A stretch of 15,544 bases of DNA, taken from positions 1 through 15,544 of the forward strand of contig CAZLNZ010000031.1 in assembly GCA_964561145.1 (NCBI GenBank). Direction: 5' to 3'. This DNA comes from RUG14300 sp964561145 (GTDB taxonomy: Bacteria > Bacillota > Clostridia > Christensenellales > CAG-1252). Positions 1 to 6,065 of the stretch are shown one piece after another. A model generated the notes under the pieces. That model saw only the letters and a program-made list of their open reading frames with translations, searched no databases and was not told the DNA's origin. Both the position numbers and the translations under genes were made by a program. Numbering within the stretch: position 1 is the first letter of the stretch; each line of letters begins with the position of its first letter.

Positions 1-6
1 CCAGGG

Positions 7-53
7 TAAATTCCACCTCAAATTCCACTGTGGAATTTACTTTGGGAATTCAC
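7..53 (+). repeat. Terminal repeat, left copy
   Basis: This segment matches, in inverted orientation, 15494-15540 at the other end of the window. Positions 26-53 are a perfect 28-bp match to the reverse complement of 15494-15521, and TAAATTCCAC at 7-16 matches again after a 9-bp variable spacer (about 40 of 47 positions by eye). The left copy contains a hairpin (AAATTCCAC, T, GTGGAATTT at 20-38), and TGGGAA/TTCCCA arms at 43-61 could form another. It is likely a dispersed intergenic repeat at which the assembly ended. Ends of a mobile element are possible, but no transposase lies between the copies. Confidence 0.85.
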
Positions 54-99
54 TATTCCCACTATGTTGCCTATTTTTTAAGAAAGGACGCTTTTACTC

Positions 100-128
100 T
101 TGAAATGAAGAGAAAAAAGTAATATAAT
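100..128 (+). promoter_or_regulatory. Sigma-A promoter of nadD-yqeK operon
   Basis: TTGAAA at 100-105 and TATAAT at 123-128 are separated by 17 nt. Transcription should begin near 135, leaving about 10 nt before the ATG at 145. The Shine-Dalgarno-like AAAGG (133-137) would then lie at or partly beyond the 5' end of the mRNA, making this a very short-leader transcript. Confidence 0.8.
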
Positions 129-144
129 ATATAAAGGTAATGAT

Positions 145-1254
145 ATGAAAGGTGTATTCGGCGGTTCTTTTAATCCTCCGCATAAGGAGCATATAGATAT
201 TTGTATGGATAGTCTGGCTGAGCTTGGACTTGAGCAAATAATACTTCTTCCTTGCGGGAATGCACCGCATAAAAGAGATTTACTTTCTTTCGAGGACAGA
301 AAAAGGCTATTGGAACTATCATTGCCTGATAACGATTCCTTTGTTGTTGATGACATTGAAAACAAATTGCAGGGCATAACTAATTCTGCAAGAGTGCTTC
401 CTTTGTTGGAGGAAAAATATGGTGATATCACTTTTATAATCGGTGGTGACAGCTTGCGTGATATGCATAGTTGGATTGAGCCCGAAAAGGTTATGAGTTT
501 TCCGATAGCGGTTGCAAACAGAGAGGGTGTATCACTCGAGAGCGTATTAGATGCCAAGGCTTACTATGAAAAGAAAGTAGGAGCCCAAATAACCTTTTTA
601 GATAAGCTTTATCCAAAGACATCGTCAACTATGATTCGAACCCAACTTGCTTTGGGTATCAAGCCGGATGAGGTGTCAGAAAAAGCTTTGGAATACATTG
701 CCGATAATTCGCTGTATAGGTATCGTGCGGATATGGTAGAAGAGGTTAAGTCAAGACTTACCGCCAAGAGATTCGAACATACTAAACAAGTGGTTTTGAT
801 GGCTGTCAGATTGAATGAAACCTTAAAGTTGGATTATGACAAGGTTTTTGTCGCAAGTCTCTTACATGACGTTGCAAAGTATACTACAAAGGACCATAAA
901 AGCGTTCCTTCCAAGTACGCGCATGGCGGATACGCTCATGCTTTCTTTGGGGCAGAGGAAGCTCAAACAGACTTTGGAATAACCGATAATGATGTAATAA
1001 ATGCCATTCGTTATCACACTACCGGCAGACCTAATATGAGTAAACTTGAAAAGCTTATTTATGTTGCCGACTACATCGAAGAAACAAGGACACACGAAGG
1101 TGCCAAGGTTGCTCGCGAGCGAACCTTGGAAGACTTCGAAGAAGGCTTTACGTTAATTGTAAGGCTAATGCATGATTATCTCGGTGAGGGTGAGGATATT
1201 TGTCCCCTAACTGCCGAATGCTATAATTACTATGTAAAAGGCAAAAATGCCTAA
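145..1254 (+). CDS. nadD: NadD-YqeK fusion: nicotinate-nucleotide adenylyltransferase with HD-domain phosphohydrolase
   Basis: This 369-aa protein fuses two cytosolic enzymes usually encoded by adjacent genes in Bacillota. Residues 1 to about 190 are NadD, which adenylates nicotinate mononucleotide to deamido-NAD: GGSFNPPH (6-13) with H13 and H16, and SSTMIR (170-175), are the nucleotidyltransferase signatures. Residues about 195-365 are a YqeK-type HD domain with likely metal ligands H222, H241-D242, H260, H265, H291 and D309; family members hydrolyse diadenosine tetraphosphate. No stop or frameshift separates the halves. AAAGG lies 7 nt before the ATG, although the promoter leaves almost no leader. 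rsfS follows, its Shine-Dalgarno sequence touching this stop codon. The order nadD-yqeK-rsfS is the known Bacillota arrangement. That both halves are active is inferred from retained motifs. Confidence 0.93.
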   Translation: MKGVFGGSFNPPHKEHIDICMDSLAELGLEQIILLPCGNAPHKRDLLSFEDRKRLLELSLPDNDSFVVDDIENKLQGITNSARVLPLLEEKYGDITFIIGGDSLRDMHSWIEPEKVMSFPIAVANREGVSLESVLDAKAYYEKKVGAQITFLDKLYPKTSSTMIRTQLALGIKPDEVSEKALEYIADNSLYRYRADMVEEVKSRLTAKRFEHTKQVVLMAVRLNETLKLDYDKVFVASLLHDVAKYTTKDHKSVPSKYAHGGYAHAFFGAEEAQTDFGITDNDVINAIRYHTTGRPNMSKLEKLIYVADYIEETRTHEGAKVARERTLEDFEEGFTLIVRLMHDYLGEGEDICPLTAECYNYYVKGKNA

Positions 1255-1264
1255 AGGAGAACAT

Positions 1265-1645
1265 ATGGAAAAAGAACTCGAAGCTTTAAAAAACTCTGAG
1301 CAATTAGGAAATCAAATTATGGATATACTTGCAGATAAGCAAGCTAGCAATATATTGATGATCGATGTAAGCGCTAAAAGCTCTATAACCAACTATTTTG
1401 TTGTTTGTACCGCAAAAAATGTATCTCAAGCAAAGGTTTTCTGCGAGGAAATACAGACTGTACTTGAAAATCAAGGAAGAGTGGTTGCAAGAATAGACGG
1501 AGAAAAGGACGGCAAATGGATAGTAATGGACTATGGTTTGGTTATAGTTCATATTTTCCACACGGAAATGAGAGAATACTACAAGTTTGAAAAGCTCTGG
1601 ATTGAGCCCGATAATTCAAACGTTGTTCATAAAATGTCCATCTAG
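1265..1645 (+). CDS. rsfS: Ribosomal silencing factor RsfS (YqeL/Iojap family)
   Basis: This 126-aa cytosolic protein belongs to the RsfS family, which binds ribosomal protein uL14 on the large subunit and blocks subunit joining when nutrients are scarce. Family hallmarks are the SSITNYFVVCTAKNVSQ segment near residue 40 and the C-terminal WIVMDYGLVIVHIFH block followed by REYYKFEKLW. I chose ATG 1265 because AAGGAG at 1254-1259 lies 5 nt upstream; the earlier in-frame ATG at 1247 precedes that site. The gene begins 10 nt after the nadD-yqeK stop and is surely cotranscribed and probably translationally coupled. Its length is typical for the family. Confidence 0.93.
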   Translation: MEKELEALKNSEQLGNQIMDILADKQASNILMIDVSAKSSITNYFVVCTAKNVSQAKVFCEEIQTVLENQGRVVARIDGEKDGKWIVMDYGLVIVHIFHTEMREYYKFEKLWIEPDNSNVVHKMSI

Positions 1646-1674
1646 ATTGTAATACTTTCGGGGAATCTGTCAAT

Positions 1675-1698
1675 AATTACGGCATGATGACCGTAATT
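1675..1698 (+). promoter_or_regulatory. Hairpin with tandem start codons in its loop
   Basis: AATTACGG (1675-1682) and CCGTAATT (1691-1698) form a perfect 8-bp stem around the 8-nt loop CATGATGA, which holds the two candidate start codons (1684 and 1687) of the following small gene. The gene has no Shine-Dalgarno sequence. A weak promoter (TTGTAA at 1647-1652, AATAAT at 1672-1677, 19-nt spacing) would place the 5' end at the first ATG, inside the stem-loop. A translational role is conjecture. Confidence 0.4.
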
Positions 1699-1977
1699 GA
1701 AGTACAACAGCAGTTTGTTACTAATGAGTATGTTTATGCGTATCAAATAGGAGAAGGCGATTTTGCTGTAATTGTTGCTATAATGCATAAACCCATAAGT
1801 ACCCGAAGTGAAAGGGAAAAGGTTTTTCAAGAAATAGCCGAGGATTATAAAAACCATACCGATAAGGCTGTATTTGTCACAGCGGACCTTGATATTTATT
1901 GTGACCTTAAAAGAAAAGACGTTGATATTGCAAAGTTGATTGAAATTCTACAAACAAGGGGTTATACGCCCTATTGA
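1684..1977 (+). CDS. Small unknown protein, 97 aa
   Basis: I do not recognise this gene firmly. It encodes a soluble-looking 97-aa protein with no signal peptide or membrane segment. The apparent pattern is two strands (about residues 14-35), a charged helix (about 40-56) and a strand (AVFVTADLDIY), then a short helix. The TRSEREKVFQEI helix followed by a VFVTADLD strand faintly resembles the C-terminal domain of YhcN/YlaJ sporulation lipoproteins, but the lipobox is absent, so this is only a weak guess. It starts 38 nt after rsfS; two tandem ATGs (1684, 1687) are possible and neither has a Shine-Dalgarno sequence. A terminator follows at 2004. The coding-like composition and position between rsfS and the terminator argue it is real. 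Confidence 0.65.
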   Translation: MMTVIEVQQQFVTNEYVYAYQIGEGDFAVIVAIMHKPISTRSEREKVFQEIAEDYKNHTDKAVFVTADLDIYCDLKRKDVDIAKLIEILQTRGYTPY

Positions 1978-2003
1978 CATGTTGTAGGTACAACCTCTTA
2001 ATG

Positions 2004-2037
2004 AAAGTATGATGTACATGAACACCATACTTTTTGT
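2004..2037 (+). terminator. Intrinsic terminator of the nadD-yqeK-rsfS transcript
   Basis: A 12-bp stem with one mismatch (2004-2015 against 2022-2033) around a 6-nt loop runs into a T tract at 2031-2035. It lies 27 nt after the stop of the small unknown gene. A minor palindrome, GTTGTA-GG-TACAAC, precedes it at 1981-1994. Confidence 0.8.
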
Positions 2038-2207
2038 TTATTACAATTCGGTAAAATTGCGATTGATGATTGTCGGTAATAAGTATTCATGTCATATTAA
2101 GCGGAAGGATATTGTGGTTTAAACTAAGAAATATCCAAATGACAAATACGCAGCCAAAATAATCAAGAAATATTACTAAAATGGGAACATATACCAAAGA
2201 TATACTG
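2038..2207. other. Non-coding intergenic stretch, nothing recognised
   Basis: AT-rich sequence between the plus-strand terminator and the interspersed repeat at 2208. I see no convincing ORF, promoter, RNA gene or strong hairpin in it. Confidence 0.5.
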
Positions 2208-2283
2208 AAATGCATACTTGGTGAAAGGCGAAAGACTGGATTCGAACTCCAACGGGGCTATGTGCAACATCGGTATCTCCTCC
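2208..2283 (+). repeat. Interspersed repeat, copy A
   Basis: Positions 2221-2283 match the reverse complement of 13221-13283 at 53 of 63 positions by hand alignment, with shared blocks AAAGGCGAAAG, TCGAAC, CGGGGC and ACATCGGTATCTC. Similarity continues leftward to 2208 with one gap. It lies in the convergent gap between two operons. The TTCGAA segment looks superficially like a tRNA T-arm, but no tRNA can be folded around it. Confidence 0.8.
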
Positions 2284-2312
2284 TTTTGATGTAACTTAAG
2301 AGTTTATTATAT

Positions 2313-2349
2313 AAAAAACGCTATGGATTCATTCGACATACCATAGCGT
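2313..2349 (-). terminator. Intrinsic terminator of the ribU-alcohol dehydrogenase transcript
   Basis: On the minus strand, a perfect 9-bp stem (ACGCTATGG at 2318-2326 and CCATAGCGT at 2341-2349) with a 14-nt loop is followed by six T residues (A tract at 2313-2318 on the plus strand). It lies 12 nt beyond the dehydrogenase stop codon. Confidence 0.85.
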
Positions 2350-2360
2350 ATTGTTATTAA

Positions 2361-3584
2361 TTATTTTTCTTGTATTGCCAAAACGATTTCTTTAATTTCT
2401 TTTCTGTCTAAAAGTTTTGGAACAGGGTAGAGGGGGTTAGCCTCTTTGTATGCATGCTCTACTATAGTATCTATATCTTCATCTTTAATTTGCCATTTGC
2501 CGCCTATATGTTCGGGTATATTCATGGCTTTATTCATATCTCTAATTGCTTGGATAAAGTTTTGAGATTTTTCTTTATTGTTCTTTCCTTCTATTCCTAC
2601 AGCCTCCGCAAGTTCAGCTAAGCGTTTTTCCACGCTCTTTCCGTATTTGACAAGTATGTGTGGAAGAATGATTGCATTCGCCAATCCGTGCGGTACTCCA
2701 TAGAAACCACCGATTGCGTGAGCTATTGAATGAACGTAACCGATGTAAGCTCTTGTGAACGCCCTTCCTGCGAGCCAAGAGGCACGTTGCATTTGTGTGC
2801 GAGCTTCAATGTCGTTTCCGTCGTTATATGCTCTCTGTAGGTACTTAAAGATGAGCTGAGTTGCCTCTATTGCATCTTTTTTTGTCGTTCTTGTGTTAGC
2901 ATGCCCTATATATGCCTCTACTGCGTGAGTTAGTGCATCCATACCTGTGGTTGATGTGACATGAGGGGGCAGACCTACCGTGAGCTGAGGATCAAAAACG
3001 ATATAAGTCGGCGTAAGCGAAGGATCTTCTAATGGATATTTTTCTTTCTTTTCTGGGTTTGAAATTACAGCAGCCAAGGTAACTTCGCTACCTGTTCCGG
3101 AGGTCGTCGGAATGGCATAAAGAGGAGGAATCTTCTTAAGTATCTTAAGAGTTCCTTTCATTTGCGGAATAGTCTTTTTGGGACGTGCAACTCTTGCACC
3201 TATTCCCTTTGCACAGTCCATAGGAGAACCGCCTCCTAAAGCGATAATGGCATCACAATTGTTTTCATTATAGAGCTTTAAGCCTTCTTCTATATTGGCA
3301 ATGGTGGGATTTGGTACAACTCTGTCGAAAATTGTACATTTGATTCCTTCTTTTTGTAAGCCCTCGCTAAGTTTTGTCGCATATCCAAGTCCGCTAAGCA
3401 CCGAACCGGTGACAATCAGCACACTTTTTCTATTGTGGGATTTGACCCATTGAGGCATTTTTTCCAGGGTATCGGGTCCTTCGCTTAATACCTCTGCTTC
3501 TGTCCAAGGCATTAGATACATACCAAGATACATTGCACCTTGAAATAGTCTACAACCTATTTTTTTAAAAATATTCATTGCCAT
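2361..3584 (-). CDS. Iron-containing alcohol dehydrogenase
   Basis: This 407-aa group III (iron-type) alcohol dehydrogenase is a cytosolic NAD(P)H-dependent enzyme interconverting alcohols and aldehydes or ketones; the exact substrate cannot be read from sequence. The dinucleotide motif GGGSPMDCAK is at 117-126 and TTSGTGSEV at 170-178. Likely metal ligands are D216, H220, H285 and H299, with the 4- and 14-residue spacings of the FucO family. An N-terminal extension of roughly 25 residues makes it slightly longer than usual. GGAGG sits 6 nt before the ATG, supporting this start. It follows the RibU-like gene by 21 nt and has no promoter of its own that I can see, so the two are cotranscribed. 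Fermentative or butanol-dehydrogenase-like roles are plausible but unproven. Confidence 0.93.
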   Translation of the reverse strand: MAMNIFKKIGCRLFQGAMYLGMYLMPWTEAEVLSEGPDTLEKMPQWVKSHNRKSVLIVTGSVLSGLGYATKLSEGLQKEGIKCTIFDRVVPNPTIANIEEGLKLYNENNCDAIIALGGGSPMDCAKGIGARVARPKKTIPQMKGTLKILKKIPPLYAIPTTSGTGSEVTLAAVISNPEKKEKYPLEDPSLTPTYIVFDPQLTVGLPPHVTSTTGMDALTHAVEAYIGHANTRTTKKDAIEATQLIFKYLQRAYNDGNDIEARTQMQRASWLAGRAFTRAYIGYVHSIAHAIGGFYGVPHGLANAIILPHILVKYGKSVEKRLAELAEAVGIEGKNNKEKSQNFIQAIRDMNKAMNIPEHIGGKWQIKDEDIDTIVEHAYKEANPLYPVPKLLDRKEIKEIVLAIQEK

Positions 3585-3605
3585 ATTTAACCTCCGAGGG
3601 ACATT

Positions 3606-4385
3606 CTAGCCCGTAAATTTTTTGAAGAGAATAGATACCTTTTTATAAACGGCAAAGGTAACAAATGAAGTGATTAATGCTCTTAAGATGTTGAAAGGAA
3701 TAACCGATAAGCATAGGTAATAAGCGTAGAAATTATCTCTGTTGATTTTGGGAAACAATACGCTCAGGCTTTTTAGTAGCGGTTCCCACTCGCCCTTGAA
3801 AAAGAATTGAACGTAGAATGGAACATTGACAAAGTAGTTGAGAAGAACCGAGGTGATAACGCAAGCAATAGAACCGAATGTCATAGCAAGGATTGCACCC
3901 TTTTTATTTTTGTGAAATCGGTAGATAAGGCTTGCCGTTAATACGAATACAATGCCTAACACGCAGTCACATAGCTCTCCTACGCATGCCGTTTGCGATA
4001 ACGGAAGCTTTATGGCACATTTGAGTATAATTATAATACATCCGTAGATTGGACCTAAGGCAAAACCGCCTATTAGTGCCGGAAGTTCACTGAATTGAAG
4101 GTCAAAGAAGCTTGGGAACATAAAGGGTAGCTTACAAAGAGGTCCGAGCATATATAGACCAAATGCTAGTCCTGTTAATACCGCGGTAAGAGTAAGCTTC
4201 TTTGTAAATTTAACTGCATTCTTTTTGTTGCTTTTGTTTTTTTTCTCTGCTGTTTCAATGTCAGATTCTTGAGTAGCGGAGAGGTTTTGTGTTTCGGGCA
4301 AAAGAGAAGTATTGTCAGAGTCCCTCTCTATAGGTTCTTCTGTTACTTGAGCTTGATTTATGTCTTGTCTATCGTTATTACACAT
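3606..4385 (-). CDS. ribU: ECF transporter S component, RibU-like (probable riboflavin uptake)
   Basis: This 259-aa protein is the substrate-binding membrane subunit of an energy-coupling-factor transporter. From about residue 61 it has some six hydrophobic segments. The DLQFSELPALIGGFALGP block (95-112), KLP after the next helix and GELCD (136-140) match the RibU family, which binds riboflavin and partners with shared EcfA/A'/T subunits encoded elsewhere. The first 60 residues are an unusual hydrophilic, acidic-then-lysine-rich tail that should lie in the cytosol. The ATG lies exactly 6 nt beyond a perfect -10 box and has no Shine-Dalgarno sequence, so the mRNA is predicted leaderless. There is thus no room for an FMN riboswitch, the usual ribU control. 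Another flavin or vitamin substrate remains possible. Confidence 0.85.
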   Translation of the reverse strand: MCNNDRQDINQAQVTEEPIERDSDNTSLLPETQNLSATQESDIETAEKKNKSNKKNAVKFTKKLTLTAVLTGLAFGLYMLGPLCKLPFMFPSFFDLQFSELPALIGGFALGPIYGCIIIILKCAIKLPLSQTACVGELCDCVLGIVFVLTASLIYRFHKNKKGAILAMTFGSIACVITSVLLNYFVNVPFYVQFFFKGEWEPLLKSLSVLFPKINRDNFYAYYLCLSVIPFNILRALITSFVTFAVYKKVSILFKKFTG

Positions 4386-4391
4386 AGAAAC

Positions 4392-4420
4392 ATTATAATA
4401 GTTATTTACGGCAAAATCAA
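4392..4420 (-). promoter_or_regulatory. Sigma-A promoter for leaderless ribU transcript
   Basis: Read on the minus strand: TTGATT (4415-4420), 17 nt, TATAAT (4392-4397), 6 nt, ATG (4385). The expected transcription start coincides with the start codon. Confidence 0.85.
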
Positions 4421-4506
4421 GACTTTTACGAAAATTCTACCTTAAAGCTCATTGATCATGGTTTATCGATATTGTTTTTTTAATTCGGTAGCAATAACTA
4501 GCAAAG

Positions 4507-4517
4507 CTCACTGTGAG
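4507..4517. promoter_or_regulatory. Short palindrome in the ribU-tsaE divergent region
   Basis: CTCAC-T-GTGAG is a perfect inverted repeat between the two divergent promoters, about 55 nt upstream of the tsaE -35 box. It could be an operator or chance. I see nothing else recognisable in the 187 nt between the promoters. Confidence 0.25.
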
Positions 4518-4572
4518 TTCGAGGAAATTAAGTACAAAAAAAGTTGTTGTCGGGAAAAGTGTAGTAAAAGCA

Positions 4573-4601
4573 TTGAAAAAAACTTTTAAGAGCTTTATAA
4601 T
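4573..4601 (+). promoter_or_regulatory. Sigma-A promoter for leaderless tsaE operon
   Basis: TTGAAA (4573-4578), 17 nt, TATAAT (4596-4601), then 6 nt and ATG at 4608. The earlier ATG at 4602 abuts the -10 box and would lie upstream of the expected transcript, so it cannot be the start from this promoter. Confidence 0.87.
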
Positions 4602-4607
4602 ATGGTT

Positions 4608-5030
4608 ATGAAATTAATCAGTGAATCGGAACAAACAACAATGGAACTCGGCTTTAACTTCGCTCGAACCTTGAAGGGCGGTGAAGTCGTTTTACTCAAT
4701 GGTCAGCTTGGTGCAGGAAAAACAACCTTTTCAAAGGGCTTGGCTTTGGGACTTGGTGTAAAGGAAACCATCACAAGTCCTACTTTTACTTTGCTTAATG
4801 TATATGAATCCGGGCGACTCAATCTTTATCATTTTGATATGTATAGACTTTCTGAAGAAAGTGACCTTGACTATGGTTTTGATGAATACTATGGAGAGAA
4901 AGATTCGGTATGCTTGATTGAGTGGAGCAAAGGCAATTACTATAATAGGGCTAAAGTTATTGTTGTTGACATTGAATATATTGATGATAATAAAAGGAGA
5001 ATCGAGATATATGAAGTTTCTGATAATTGA
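4608..5030 (+). CDS. tsaE: tRNA t6A biosynthesis ATPase TsaE
   Basis: This 140-aa cytosolic protein is the TsaE P-loop ATPase, which works with TsaB and TsaD to transfer threonylcarbamoyl to A37 of ANN-decoding tRNAs. Motifs are Walker A GQLGAGKT (32-39), SPTFTL (57-62), HFDMYR with D77, and EW at 105-106. Its length is ordinary. I place the start at ATG 4608, the predicted transcription start itself, rather than at 4602. There is no Shine-Dalgarno sequence, so the first gene of this six-gene operon is read from a leaderless mRNA. It overlaps tsaB by 20 nt. The partner gene tsaD is not in the window. Confidence 0.93.
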   Translation: MKLISESEQTTMELGFNFARTLKGGEVVLLNGQLGAGKTTFSKGLALGLGVKETITSPTFTLLNVYESGRLNLYHFDMYRLSEESDLDYGFDEYYGEKDSVCLIEWSKGNYYNRAKVIVVDIEYIDDNKRRIEIYEVSDN

Positions 5031-5598
5031 CACCTCCTCATCTAACAGTTTTTTCTGTTTTTCCAATGGTGTTGTTGAGGATAATATTGTTATATATCAC
5101 AATGCCGGAAAGGATACTTCCTCAAAAATAATCAAGGGAATAGACGAGGTATTATCTCCCTCGGACGTTTCAGAATTAGATAGAATATTTGTAGTATGCG
5201 GTCCAGGCTCTTTTACCGGAATAAGAATCGGAGTATCGGTTGCATTGGCGTTGGGTTATGCTAAAAATATTGAAGTTATCGGTCTCAGTGCATTTAATGG
5301 TTTCAAACGTGATTGCGTAAAAGCCATACCTTCGAGGGTTGGTTACTATTACTACAGTAAAGACGGGATTGAAGGTGAGATCGATGAGAATAGCTTGCTG
5401 CAAATGGAAAATGTACAGTGCTTCGGTGAGAATACGCTCTTTATCGATTTGGGTGAGAAGGAATATGCTTCTAACCTTTTAAGCTATGCACGAGATGTTA
5501 TCGACGGGAAAGAAAAGGGTTTACCCTCGGAGCCCTATTATCTTAAGAAATGTCAAGCCGAGAGAATGCTTGACCTGAAAAATGGAAAGAGAGAATAG
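5011..5598 (+). CDS. tsaB: tRNA t6A biosynthesis protein TsaB
   Basis: This 195-aa protein is the TsaB partner of TsaD and TsaE in t6A tRNA modification. It begins with the ASKHA-fold strand FLIIDTSS and carries the signature GPGSFTGIRIG at 64-74. It is shorter than the roughly 220-240 residues of many TsaB proteins, mostly in the C-terminal half, and the His-Ser pair often found near residue 35 is not evident. ATG 5011 is preceded by AAGGAG (4994-4999) at 11 nt, somewhat far but convincing, and the IDTS motif directly follows. It overlaps tsaE by 20 nt and rimI by 17 nt, indicating tight translational coupling. Confidence 0.92.
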   Translation: MKFLIIDTSSSNSFFCFSNGVVEDNIVIYHNAGKDTSSKIIKGIDEVLSPSDVSELDRIFVVCGPGSFTGIRIGVSVALALGYAKNIEVIGLSAFNGFKRDCVKAIPSRVGYYYYSKDGIEGEIDENSLLQMENVQCFGENTLFIDLGEKEYASNLLSYARDVIDGKEKGLPSEPYYLKKCQAERMLDLKNGKRE

Positions 5599-6034
5599 CG
5601 ACTATTCGATTAAAAAGGCGGAGCTTTCCGACCTACCTTTTTTAGAGGAAGCAGAAAGAAAGTGTTTTACCGATCCCTGGAGTGTTGAGATGTTAGAGGA
5701 GGAGGTTAATCATGCACTTTCTGTTTTTTATATTTTATCATATCGGTCAAAGCAAATAGGGTACTTTAGTTATCTACATATCCTTGACGAATCGCATATA
5801 CTTAATGTAGCGATACTTCCCGAATACCAAGGGCAAGGACACGGCAACGAGTTGATGCGTTCATTGATTGCAACCGCTCAAGAACTGGGCTGTACGGCAT
5901 TTACGCTAGAAGTGCGGCAAAGCAATGCAAAAGCCGTTTCTCTCTATGAAAAATACGGCTTTAAGCTTGTAGGAGTTCGTAAAGGTTATTATACCGACGG
6001 AGAAGATGCATTGATATATTGGTTGTATCGTTGA
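5582..6034 (+). CDS. rimI: RimI-like protein N-acetyltransferase (GNAT)
   Basis: This 150-aa GNAT acetyltransferase resembles RimI, which acetylates the N-terminus of ribosomal protein bS18. The acetyl-CoA loop QGQGHG is at 83-88, LEVR with catalytic-type E110 follows, and SNAKAVSLY ends in Y122, the same 12-residue Glu-Tyr spacing as in E. coli RimI. The gene commonly sits beside tsaB or tsaD in bacteria, as here. It starts inside the tsaB coding end (17-nt overlap) and has no clear Shine-Dalgarno sequence, so initiation probably relies on coupling to tsaB. The true substrate could be a different protein N-terminus. Confidence 0.9.
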   Translation: MERENSDYSIKKAELSDLPFLEEAERKCFTDPWSVEMLEEEVNHALSVFYILSYRSKQIGYFSYLHILDESHILNVAILPEYQGQGHGNELMRSLIATAQELGCTAFTLEVRQSNAKAVSLYEKYGFKLVGVRKGYYTDGEDALIYWLYR

Positions 6035-6065
6035 TTCCTTATAAAAAAGGAAAGGGGGATGACTT

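Noticed and set aside
78..557. Antisense ORF opposite nadD-yqeK, and similar antisense ORFs across the window
   Set aside because: They mirror conserved genes on the other strand, lack promoters and ribosome-binding sites, and have no recognisable domains.
2221..2283. tRNA-like T-arm (TTCGAA segment) in repeat copy A
   Set aside because: No acceptor, D-arm or anticodon arm can be folded around it, and copy B does not keep the T-arm pairing.
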